A stretch of DNA of 64,000 bases. Origin: Chelatococcus asaccharovorans. Its GTDB lineage: Bacteria; Pseudomonadota; Alphaproteobacteria; Rhizobiales; Beijerinckiaceae. This document shows, in pieces, positions 44,005-52,704 of the stretch. Under the pieces are notes generated by a model. That model had not been told where the DNA came from. It ran no database searches and saw nothing but the letters and a program-made list of their open reading frames with translations. A program made the position numbers and the translations under genes. The stretch covers positions 62,001-126,000 of the forward strand of contig NZ_QJJK01000009.1 in assembly GCF_003201475.1 (NCBI RefSeq). Direction: 5' to 3'. The number at the start of each line of letters is the position of its first letter. The stretch's first letter is position 1.

Positions 44005-44682
44005 TCACCGGTCCTGGGAAGCCATCGCTCCGGCGGCCTTGTGCGCCGCGCGCACCGGCTCGGGCAGGCGGAATTTCGGCGTCGTCCTGAGGATGAGCGT
44101 CACGGCGGACGGCAGGTCGCAGAGATGGCCGGGCGAGATGAAGACCGGATTGGTCCCGGCGCGCGTCCGCAGCGCGACGCCGATCGTCTCGCCGCGATCG
44201 ATGAGGGGCGCCGCGTCGCCCTTGTCGGGTCCGACCGCTTCGTGCCGGCCGCAGAGCCGCGTCTTGCCGCAGCCGATGGTGGGCAGGCCAAGCCACAGTC
44301 CCATATGGCTGGCGATGCCGAGACGGCGCGGATGGGCGATCCCCATGCCATCGAAGATGAAGACATCCGGGGTGTGCTTGAGCTTGCGGAAGGCTTCCTC
44401 GAGCACCGGCCCCTCACGGAAGCTCAGCAAGCCGGGGACATAGGGGAAGGGCGTGGGCGCGGCGGCGAGAACCGTCTCGACGATGGTCAGTTCGGGGAAA
44501 CGCAGGACGACAACCGCCGCCTGGGAGACGTTGTCGCGCACGCTGACGTCGACGCCCGCCACCAGCCTCACGGCGTCGACATCCAGCGGCTGGTCGGCGA
44601 TCACCTCCGCGCGCATGCGCTGCTGGAGGGCGATCGCCTCGCTGGGCGTCAGTGACCAGTCGTGGCGGTGCGCGAGCTGCAT
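44005..44682 (-). CDS. nfi: Endonuclease V
   Basis: A 225-residue deoxyinosine-specific endonuclease. Landmarks are GVDVSV with the first catalytic Asp, the wedge PYVPGLLSFREGPVL, the second acidic site DVFIFDGMGIAHPRRLGIASH, and IGCGKTRLCG. It nicks DNA 3' to deaminated adenine. Its start is 15 bases from a CTAG-bounded repeat (44698-44805), so the promoter probably lies in or beyond that element. Confidence 0.95.
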   Translation of the reverse strand: MQLAHRHDWSLTPSEAIALQQRMRAEVIADQPLDVDAVRLVAGVDVSVRDNVSQAAVVVLRFPELTIVETVLAAAPTPFPYVPGLLSFREGPVLEEAFRKLKHTPDVFIFDGMGIAHPRRLGIASHMGLWLGLPTIGCGKTRLCGRHEAVGPDKGDAAPLIDRGETIGVALRTRAGTNPVFISPGHLCDLPSAVTLILRTTPKFRLPEPVRAAHKAAGAMASQDR

Positions 44683-44697
44683 AGCTCTGGCCCCATC

Positions 44698-44805
44698 CTA
44701 GAGCAAATCCGGCTTGGATGGAATCGTCTGATACCATCTAAGCCGGTGAATTTGCACGTCTATTTTCAAGTGGAGCCAAGTCCGCAACAGACGGACTTAC
44801 TCTAG
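44698..44805. repeat. CTAG-bounded palindromic element 2
   Basis: A 108-base unit, the inverted relative of the element at 37476-37582: both share GCAAATTCA, the GGCTTAGATGG block and the CTAGAGCA-type ends. It lies just upstream of endonuclease V. Confidence 0.9.
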
Positions 44806-45011
44806 CAGGCTGTTGAAAAACTGTTTCTCGAACCGCTCACGTGTCATCCCCGGCGCGATTGGCGAAGCCAATAGCGGGAAGGGGATCCAAAATCATCAAG
44901 GGCGTCATTGTCCTGGATTCCCTTCCCCTCGGGCCTTGCGACCCTCGGCCGGGAATGACACCGTCGCCAAATGACATCGCTCAGGCAAAGGCTGAGTTTT
45001 TCAACAGCCTG
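44806..45011. mobile_element. 206-base element with 17-base inverted ends
   Basis: CAGGCTGTTGAAAAACT at 44806-44822 is the exact complement of 44995-45011. Inside lies a unit of about 120 bases opening TGTCATCCCCGGC and closing GCCGGGAATGACAC (44842-44962), the family also found in cobN and near hemF. CTAG flanks it on both sides (44802-44805 and 45012-45015). No transposase. Confidence 0.8.
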
Positions 45012-45116
45012 CTAGAGCATTTTCGCGTTTCTCCGAATCGCGAAAATGATCCATGTTTTTGTTTAGCGCATTTTCTTCACGCGAACAGGTGTCCACTTCG
45101 CTCGAAAATGCTCTAG
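45012..45116. repeat. CTAG-bounded palindromic element 3
   Basis: A 105-base unit from CTAGAGCATTTTCGCG to CGAAAATGCTCTAG, a different subfamily from elements 1 and 2. Its right CTAG includes the TAG stop codon of ychF (read on the minus strand). Confidence 0.9.
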
Positions 45117-46210
45117 TTGGCGAAGCGGAAATGCAGGACGTCGCCGTCGGCGACGACATAGTCCTTGCCTTCGAGGCGGAACTTGCCGGCCTCGCGCGCG
45201 CCGGCCTCGCCCTTGTAGGCGATGTAGTCGTCGAAGGCGATGGTCTCGGCCCGGATATAGCCCTTCTCGAAGTCGCTATGGATGACGCCGGCGGCCTGCG
45301 GGCCCTTGGTGCCCTTCTCGATGGTCCAGGCGCGCGCTTCCTTCGGCCCCACGGTGAAATAGGTGACGAGATTGAGCAGGGCATAGCCGGCGCGAATGAC
45401 ACGGTTGAGGCCCGGCTCCTCGAGCCCGACGGCCTCCAGATAGTCCTTCTGGTCGGCCTCCGGGAGCACGGCGATCTCGCTCTCGATCTTGGCGGAGACG
45501 ACGACCGCGACGGCGCCTTCCTCGGCCGCGCGCGCCTTGACCTCGGCGGAGAAGCTGTTGCCCGTGTCCGCACTCGCCTCCTCGACGTTGCAGACGTAGA
45601 GCACGGGCTTCGAGGAGAGGAGGCCGAGCATCGTGAAGGCGCGGCGCTCACTGTCGGCGACCTCGACCAGTCGCGCCGGCTTGCCGTCGCGCAGGAGGGC
45701 AAGGCAGCGGTTCATCAGGTCGACCTGCTCCTTGGCATCCTTGTCACCGGATTTCGCCTTCTTCTCGAGCGGTACGACACGCTTCTCGAGACTTTCGAGA
45801 TCGGCGAGCATCAGCTCGGTCTCGATGGTCTCGATGTCGTTGATGGGCGCGATCTTGCCTTCCACATGGGTGATGTCGCTGTCCTCGAAACAGCGCACCA
45901 CATGGGCGATGGCGTCGCATTCACGGATATTGGCGAGAAACTGGTTGCCGAGGCCTTCCCCACGCGAGGCGCCACGCACCAGGCCGGCGATATCGACGAA
46001 GGTCAGGCGCGTGGGGATGATCTCCTTCGAGCCGGCGATGGCAGCGAGCTTGTCGAGCCGCGCATCAGGGACCGCCACGTCGCCGACATTCGGCTCGATG
46101 GTGCAGAAGGGATAATTCGCCGCCTGTGCGGCGGCTGTCTGCGTCAGCGCGTTGAAGAGCGTCGACTTGCCGACATTGGGAAGGCCGACGATGCCGCATT
46201 TGAAACCCAT
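45113..46210 (-). CDS. ychF: YchF/OLA1-type ATPase
   Basis: A 365-residue Obg-related P-loop ATPase. Motifs: GIVGLPNVGKSTLFNALT at the start, DIAGLVRGASRGEGLGNQFLANIRECDAI, the altered specificity motif NVEE, and a TGS domain with TIEKGTKGPQAAGVIHSDFEKGYIRAE. It binds ribosomes and is implicated in stress response. ATG 46210 gives the typical length and is 5 bases after pth. The stop TAG overlaps the edge of a repeat element. Confidence 0.95.
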   Translation of the reverse strand: MGFKCGIVGLPNVGKSTLFNALTQTAAAQAANYPFCTIEPNVGDVAVPDARLDKLAAIAGSKEIIPTRLTFVDIAGLVRGASRGEGLGNQFLANIRECDAIAHVVRCFEDSDITHVEGKIAPINDIETIETELMLADLESLEKRVVPLEKKAKSGDKDAKEQVDLMNRCLALLRDGKPARLVEVADSERRAFTMLGLLSSKPVLYVCNVEEASADTGNSFSAEVKARAAEEGAVAVVVSAKIESEIAVLPEADQKDYLEAVGLEEPGLNRVIRAGYALLNLVTYFTVGPKEARAWTIEKGTKGPQAAGVIHSDFEKGYIRAETIAFDDYIAYKGEAGAREAGKFRLEGKDYVVADGDVLHFRFAN

Positions 46211-46215
46211 GGTGC

Positions 46216-46833
46216 CTACTCCTTCGCGGCGCCGCGCTCGCCGACGCGTTTCACATCGCCCCAGCCGCGGGCATCCATGGCGAGGTGAACCTTGTTTTGA
46301 AAGCTCGGATCCTCGCCCTTGGCGAGATGCCCCGCATTGTCGGCCATGATCCGTGTGAGGTCCTCCACCCACGGCATCTCGTCACGACCGAAATCGCTGA
46401 GCACGTAATGGAGCACGTTGTCCTTGCCGGGATGCCCGATGCCGAGCCGCGCGCGGCGGTAGTCGTTACCGATATGCGCGGTGATCGAGCGCAGACCGTT
46501 GTGGCCGGCGTTGCCACCGCCGGTCTTCATGCGCAGCTTGGCGGGCGCGAGATCGAGTTCGTCGTGGAACACCACGATCTTGTCGAGAGGGATCTTGAGG
46601 AAGCGCGAGGCTTCGCCCACGGCCCGCCCCGATTCGTTCATGAAGGTCTGGGGCTCCATCAGGAGCACACGCTGGCCGGCAATGTCAGCTTCGGCGACAC
46701 GGCTGGCGAAGCGCTGCCGCCACGGACCGGCCTTATGCACGTATGCGATCATTTCGATCGCGAGGAAGCCGACATTATGCCGGTTGAGCCGATAGCGGTC
46801 CCCGGGATTGCCGAGCCCGACGAAGAGGAGCAT
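46216..46833 (-). CDS. pth: Pth, peptidyl-tRNA hydrolase
   Basis: A 205-residue enzyme that frees peptides from stalled peptidyl-tRNA. Seen are LLFVGLGNPGDRYRLNRHNVGF with the catalytic His, PQTFMNESGRAV, FHDELDLAPAKLRMKTGGGNAGHNGLRS and RARLGIGHPG. The ATG at 46833 starts at the conserved strand. It follows rplY and is coupled to ychF, an order conserved in alphaproteobacteria. Confidence 0.96.
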   Translation of the reverse strand: MLLFVGLGNPGDRYRLNRHNVGFLAIEMIAYVHKAGPWRQRFASRVAEADIAGQRVLLMEPQTFMNESGRAVGEASRFLKIPLDKIVVFHDELDLAPAKLRMKTGGGNAGHNGLRSITAHIGNDYRRARLGIGHPGKDNVLHYVLSDFGRDEMPWVEDLTRIMADNAGHLAKGEDPSFQNKVHLAMDARGWGDVKRVGERGAAKE

Positions 46834-46980
46834 GGCGACAGGTCTCGGTTGGGCGATACGCGCCCCGAAGGCGCAAGCCCACATCGAAACAGACACATGG
46901 CCTGGTCATGGTGAGGGCGGCGGTATCGCGAAGCCATGGAGCGCGCGCAGGCGTCATCGGCACGCCGCGTGGCGGGACAC

Positions 46981-47004
46981 GGCCGGGGCGTTGGAACCCC
47001 GGCC
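46981..47004 (-). terminator. Hairpin after rplY
   Basis: A perfect 8-base stem (GGCCGGGG and complement) with an 8-base loop, starting 8 bases past the rplY stop. No T-run follows, so it may be a weak terminator or an mRNA-end stabiliser. Confidence 0.4.
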
Positions 47005-47011
47005 GGAACAA

Positions 47012-47623
47012 TCACTCGGCGGTCGGCTCGGCCGCAGCTTCCCCGGCAGCCTCGAGCTTCGCCGGGGCCGCGATGGTCGCAACCGTGAAACCCTTCTCAT
47101 GGGTCGCAGCCTTCGTCCCCGCCGGAAGCTTCACGTCTTCCAGGTGGATCGACGCGCCGATATCGAGACCGGTGACGTCGATTTCAACGGAGTCCGGAAT
47201 GGCATCGGCCGGGACGGTCAGCTCGATCGAGTGGTGAACCACGTTGAGCACGCCGCCAACCTTGAGGCCGGGCGAGGCTTCCTGGTTCACGAAGTGCACG
47301 GGCACTTCCACATTGATGGTGGCGTCCTTGGCGACGCGCAGGAAATCGACATGGACCGGCGTATCCTTGACCGGGTCAAGCTGATAGTCGCGCGGAATGA
47401 CGCGGGTCTTGTCGCCGCCGAGCTCGATTTCGAAAAGCGTGGTCAGGAAGTGGCCGGCGAAGATCAGCCGCTTTGTCTCGTTGTAGTCGAGCGCGATGGC
47501 GACGGCGGGTTGCCCCGAGCCGTAGATCACGGCGGGAACTTGGCCTTGACGACGAACTGCACGGGCGGCCCCCTTGCCGACCCGTTCGCGCGCCACGGCC
47601 TTGATCTGCTTCACAGAGGTCAT
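47012..47623 (-). CDS. rplY: Ribosomal protein L25 (long CTC form)
   Basis: A 203-residue L25/TL5 protein that binds 5S rRNA. The N-terminal L25 domain begins VKQIKAVARERVGKGAARAVRRQG; the C-terminal CTC beta domain runs from about residue 95 (VPVHFVNQEASPGLKVGG), and an Ala/Glu-rich tail ends the protein. The ATG at 47623 follows AAGGAC; the frame is open far upstream without homology. Confidence 0.95.
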   Translation of the reverse strand: MTSVKQIKAVARERVGKGAARAVRRQGQVPAVIYGSGQPAVAIALDYNETKRLIFAGHFLTTLFEIELGGDKTRVIPRDYQLDPVKDTPVHVDFLRVAKDATINVEVPVHFVNQEASPGLKVGGVLNVVHHSIELTVPADAIPDSVEIDVTGLDIGASIHLEDVKLPAGTKAATHEKGFTVATIAAPAKLEAAGEAAAEPTAE

Positions 47624-47828
47624 GGTTCGGTCCTTGTGTGACCGGATGAAATGCAAAGAACCGCGCAGGATGCGCGGTTGCCTTGAACGTCGTCCGGCGG
47701 GCGCCGAAGGCACCCATTGGTTTTTCAACGTCTCAGTCGATACGCCCGTGCCTCCAAGGGTGTCTGGCGGGCGCGCGCGGCTTATACCGCCGATCGCGCC
47801 GGAAGACAAATCCGGAAGCGCTTGCCGC

Positions 47829-48773
<945 letters not shown>

Positions 48774-48988
48774 GCGGCCGAACTTCCGTATGTGATGATG
48801 GCGCGATGCGGAATGGTCGTAATGCCGGATGTCATGCCGCCGACATAATCCATTCTGGCGGGCTCATAACAGCCGGAGCGCCGCCGAACAATACCAGCGT
48901 CCTGTCAAAAATGCGCAAGGGCCGCTCACGGCGGCAGCGTCAGCAGGATTCTGGGCCGCTTGACCGGTTGCCCGGCCGGCACGCCCGT

Positions 48989-49687
48989 TTATTCCGCAAA
49001 GCCGAGCGCCGCCGTTCCCGCCGAAGACTGTCCAGTCGAATCCTGTCCAACCGAAGCCTGCACGGCTTCTGAGGCGGATGCGACCTGGGTGCCGAAAGCC
49101 GGAGCCGCCGGGAGTTCCGCCGCATCAGCCTGAGCCACGGCTGTCTGGCCGCCGAAGCGCGCATCTGTCGCAAGGAACCCGGCCACTTCGCTCATGCTGG
49201 TCGAGGCAACCTTGTCGATGATGGTCTGATCGACCGCCGTCCAGGCCGTGCTTGTCCGCGTATCGTTTGTCTTGGTATCGCCTGTCGCGGCATCTTTCGC
49301 TTGGGCAGCGCCGCCAGCGCCGGCGACCGAGAAGCTCGTCCCCTCGATCCGCTTCGCACGCCGCTTGTCACCGTCGAAGACATCCCAGACAAATGCGAGC
49401 TCCGTCGAGCCATCCTGCCGGTCATAGGCGGTGAGATAGCCCTTGAGCCTGTAACGCGCATCCGTGCCCGATACGAGCTCGACCTTGCGCGCCACCGCAG
49501 CGGTGGCAAGCGCAGTGGAAAGCTCGGACTTCACGGCATCAGGAGCGCCCTCGATGCTTTCGAGGGCGATGGGCATTCCCGGCGGGGCGTTCATTGCGGT
49601 GGGGTTGGTCTGGCAGGCGCCGAGCGCAAGAGCGACGACCGTGGCGCCGCAGGGAATCAGCAGCGAAGTCAATGCCTTTTGGGTCAT
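48989..49687 (-). CDS. Putative outer-membrane lipoprotein
   Basis: A 232-residue protein with a lipoprotein signal: hydrophobic SLLIPCGATVVALALGAC with the lipobox LGAC near residue 25. The mature part has a domain of about 120 residues (from ALESIEGAPDAVKSEL to TAWTAVDQTIIDKVA) and a low-complexity Ala/Ser/Gln tail. Not assigned to a named family. ATG 49687 is chosen because it places the signal at the N terminus. Divergent from the MscS gene. Confidence 0.8.
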   Translation of the reverse strand: MTQKALTSLLIPCGATVVALALGACQTNPTAMNAPPGMPIALESIEGAPDAVKSELSTALATAAVARKVELVSGTDARYRLKGYLTAYDRQDGSTELAFVWDVFDGDKRRAKRIEGTSFSVAGAGGAAQAKDAATGDTKTNDTRTSTAWTAVDQTIIDKVASTSMSEVAGFLATDARFGGQTAVAQADAAELPAAPAFGTQVASASEAVQASVGQDSTGQSSAGTAALGFAE

Positions 49688-49945
49688 ACGTTTCCGCCGC
49701 TCCGTTCCGCTGATCGTGCTTAACAGACCCTTAACGTTTACGCCTGTGTCGCGGCAAGGTCCAGCGCAGTCGGCGAGGTTGGTTACTATCCAACACGCGA
49801 CCATCTTGGGAGGGCATAAAAAGGCTTGCGTGCAAACGACTTGCGCGCAATTTAGAGCAATGGCCCGGGCCGGTTAGGCCTCCGCGCCGCAAGCGGAAGC
49901 TGGGCTGATGGGGTATGGTGCGTTCTGGCGTCAAGAGGAACTGCG

Positions 49946-52033
49946 ATGAGTCGGGCGTTTAACATCGGGCCGGGGCGGCGCGTTGCGGCTGGACTGGCCT
50001 TGTTCGTGTTGGGACTGGTCATCACGGTATCGGTCGCGGGAGCCGCCGCACCCGCGGAAGCCCCTCCGGCCGCCACAGCCGCCGTCAATCCGCTTCGCAA
50101 TGAGCTCGACACGAGTTTCACGCGGATGTGGGCGAATGTCGACCTCATCAGCGACCGTCTCGCGACGGTGCTGGCGGCATTGCCTGCTGCGCCGCGGGCG
50201 TTGGCCGACGCCACTGCCACGCTTCTGGACACCGCCGCCACCCCGCTGCTGACCCTCAGCAAAGTGCTCGTGGTCGTCTTGGCCGTGATTTGGCTGCCAG
50301 CTTTGCTCAGCCGCCTGTTCATGCGCTGGATGCGTCACCTCGACTTCACCGGGCCGGATGCCCGCGCGATCCTGCGTCGCGGCCTCCTCGACATCGTCGC
50401 CTTGGGGCTGACCGTGGCGGTCGCGGGAGTCGTGGGACGGAACCGGTTGCTGGGTCCAACCCTCTTCGATGCCTTCGCCGCGAGCATCGGGCTCGCTACC
50501 ATCCAGTGGCGCATCTGGATGCTGCCCTTCCTCATCCTGCTGCGCCCATCGGATCCGCAGCAGCGGCTCATCCAGGCGGATGACCAACGGGCATTGATGG
50601 CCTATCGCAGTGCCGGCCTTTGCTTCGCGGCCGGCTTCGTCGCGGTGAAATACTTGCCGCTCATGATCGATGCGGGTATGCCCGTCCCGCCCGCGCAGGC
50701 CGTCGGCGTGGTCGTGGGCACGCTGATCATGATCGGCGCCGTATTCGCCCTGCAGCGGTTCTTCGCGCAGTCCAGGGGATGGCGCAAGACCATGGGGAAT
50801 GTGGCGAAGGTCATGGTTCTCGTCGGCTGGGCGCTGTGGACCATCGGCGTGAGCATGCTGAGGTTCGAAGCCTATAACGTTGTGTTCTGGGCGATGGAGG
50901 TGGCCATCGCCACCTATATCATCGAGCGTCTCCTTTCGCGGGCGATCGCCCAGCGCGAAGCGGATGGCATCGCCGAGAAGGACAAGAACCGCTTCTCTCT
51001 GCTGCATGTCGCGCGGCGAACCATGGTGCCCGTTGCCGCGGCCGTCGTGCTCGTGATGCTGGCCCGGTCATGGCTGGTGGATGTGTTCGGCATCTTCACG
51101 TGGGAAGACTGGCGGACATTCGACCGTGCCCTGATCATGGTGATCAGCGTGCTCATTGTCGGCCATATCGCCTATGAGTTGCTGGGCTATTGGTCGTCGA
51201 CGCGGCTCTCGGCCCCCGTCGCCGTCGCCGCCCCGATCGGGGATCATGAAGATGCGCTTCCCGGGGCCGGGCAGCCCACATCGCGGCTGTCAAGCATCAT
51301 GCCGGTCGTGCGCGGCTTCTTCGGCGTTCTTGTGGTTGCCACGGCCTTGCTGCTCGGGCTGTCGCATCTCGGTGTCAATATCTCGCCGCTGCTGGCGGGC
51401 GCCGGCATCTTCGGCCTCGCCTTTTCCTTCGGCTCGCAGACCCTCGTGAAGGATATCGTCTCGGGCGTCTTCTTCGTGGCGGACGACGCGTTCAGGGTGG
51501 GCGAGTATATCCAGGCGGGCAGCCACAAGGGCACGGTCGAGAAACTGTCGTTGCGCTCCGTCCGGGTGCGCCATCAGAACGGCCAGTTCCACACCATTCC
51601 CTATGGTCAACTTGGCGCGGTGACGAATTTCAGCCGTGACTATGCAACGATCAAGTTCAATCTGCGTCTCGCGCGGGACACCGACATGGAAAAGGCGCGC
51701 AAGCTTGCCAAGAAGGTGGGGGCGGACCTGAGCGCGATGCCGGAATACGCTGATCAGTTCATCGCACCCTTCAAGATGCAGGGCGTCACGGACATCGAGC
51801 CCAACGCGCTGTTGTGCCGGTTCAAGTTCACCGTCAAGCCCGGCAAGCAGACGATGATCCAGCGCGAGGCGATAAAGCGCATCCATAAGGCATTCCACGA
51901 CAGCGGCATCGAGTTCGCCTCCAATGCCGTCGTGGTTCAGGGGCGGGGCGGCACGATGCAGGAGCAGTCGCTCGAAGCAGCCGGCGCCGCCTCGACGACC
52001 ATGGCGCCACCACAGCCCCAGCCGGCGGCGTGA
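49946..52033 (+). CDS. MscS family mechanosensitive channel
   Basis: A 695-residue inner-membrane channel of the large MscS type. A signal-like N terminus (to about residue 35) is followed by about nine further hydrophobic segments; the pore helix and beta domain are at LLAGAGIFGLAFSFGSQTLVKDIVSGVFFVADDAFRVGEYI and NGQFHTIPYGQLGAVTNFSRDYA (about 480-570). It should release solutes on hypo-osmotic shock. Its TGA overlaps the GTG of the next gene. Confidence 0.93.
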   Translation: MSRAFNIGPGRRVAAGLALFVLGLVITVSVAGAAAPAEAPPAATAAVNPLRNELDTSFTRMWANVDLISDRLATVLAALPAAPRALADATATLLDTAATPLLTLSKVLVVVLAVIWLPALLSRLFMRWMRHLDFTGPDARAILRRGLLDIVALGLTVAVAGVVGRNRLLGPTLFDAFAASIGLATIQWRIWMLPFLILLRPSDPQQRLIQADDQRALMAYRSAGLCFAAGFVAVKYLPLMIDAGMPVPPAQAVGVVVGTLIMIGAVFALQRFFAQSRGWRKTMGNVAKVMVLVGWALWTIGVSMLRFEAYNVVFWAMEVAIATYIIERLLSRAIAQREADGIAEKDKNRFSLLHVARRTMVPVAAAVVLVMLARSWLVDVFGIFTWEDWRTFDRALIMVISVLIVGHIAYELLGYWSSTRLSAPVAVAAPIGDHEDALPGAGQPTSRLSSIMPVVRGFFGVLVVATALLLGLSHLGVNISPLLAGAGIFGLAFSFGSQTLVKDIVSGVFFVADDAFRVGEYIQAGSHKGTVEKLSLRSVRVRHQNGQFHTIPYGQLGAVTNFSRDYATIKFNLRLARDTDMEKARKLAKKVGADLSAMPEYADQFIAPFKMQGVTDIEPNALLCRFKFTVKPGKQTMIQREAIKRIHKAFHDSGIEFASNAVVVQGRGGTMQEQSLEAAGAASTTMAPPQPQPAA

Positions 52034-52605
52034 ACCGGTTGCCGCTGAACGCCGGCAACGATCTCCGACGTCTTGTCATTCTCGGCAGCGCGGGTAGCGG
52101 CAAGTCGACGCTCGCCCGGCAGATTGGCGAGCGTCTTGGCTTGCCCGTGGTCCATCTCGATGTGCTGTTCTGGGAGCCGGGCTGGAAGCAGCCTGACGAC
52201 GCCGTGTTCCGTGCGCGGGTCGCGGCGGCGATCGAAGGCTACTCCTGGATCTCCGAGGGCAATTATTCCCGCCAGACCTTCGACCTGCGCCTGCCGCGCG
52301 CCGATCGGGTGATCTGGCTGGAAGCGCCGCGGCTCCTCTGCGTGTGGCGCGTGCTGATGCGCGGGCTCAAGGGCGGGCGCCGTCCCGACCTGCCAGTGGG
52401 TTGCGAGGAGCGGATGGACCGGGCCTATCTCGCCTTCCTGCGCTATGTCTGGAATTTCAACAGGGACGTCCGCCCGCGCATCGAGGCGACCCTGAGGGCG
52501 ACGGGACCGTCGGTTCCCGTCACGCGCCTCAACGGCAGGGCTGACGTTGAGGCCTATCTCGCCACATTGCCGGTCAAGGCGCCTCGGTCCGAGGATGGCC
52601 CGTGA
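52030..52605 (+). CDS. P-loop kinase-like protein (topology modulation type)
   Basis: A 191-residue adenylate-kinase-like P-loop protein. Walker A is GSAGSGKSTL at about residues 18-27; the following HLDVLFWEPGW and WISEGNYSRQTFDLRLPRAD segments match the DNA topology modulation protein/FlaR-like group, whose substrate is not known. GTG start overlaps the MscS stop. The 99-base gap to uvrC shows no gene. Confidence 0.85.
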   Translation: MNRLPLNAGNDLRRLVILGSAGSGKSTLARQIGERLGLPVVHLDVLFWEPGWKQPDDAVFRARVAAAIEGYSWISEGNYSRQTFDLRLPRADRVIWLEAPRLLCVWRVLMRGLKGGRRPDLPVGCEERMDRAYLAFLRYVWNFNRDVRPRIEATLRATGPSVPVTRLNGRADVEAYLATLPVKAPRSEDGP

Positions 52606-52704
52606 CGCGAAAGCGTCATCCGGAATTCGGGAGCGCGAAATGCATCCGGAGACGGCACGGATCGCCGCGGCCCCCTTGACCTCCGGCGCCTCCGGGGTCA
52701 CGTC

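Noticed and set aside
43862-44296. 144-codon minus-strand frame overlapping endonuclease V
   Set aside because: Most of it is another frame of the endonuclease gene; the remainder has no protein features.
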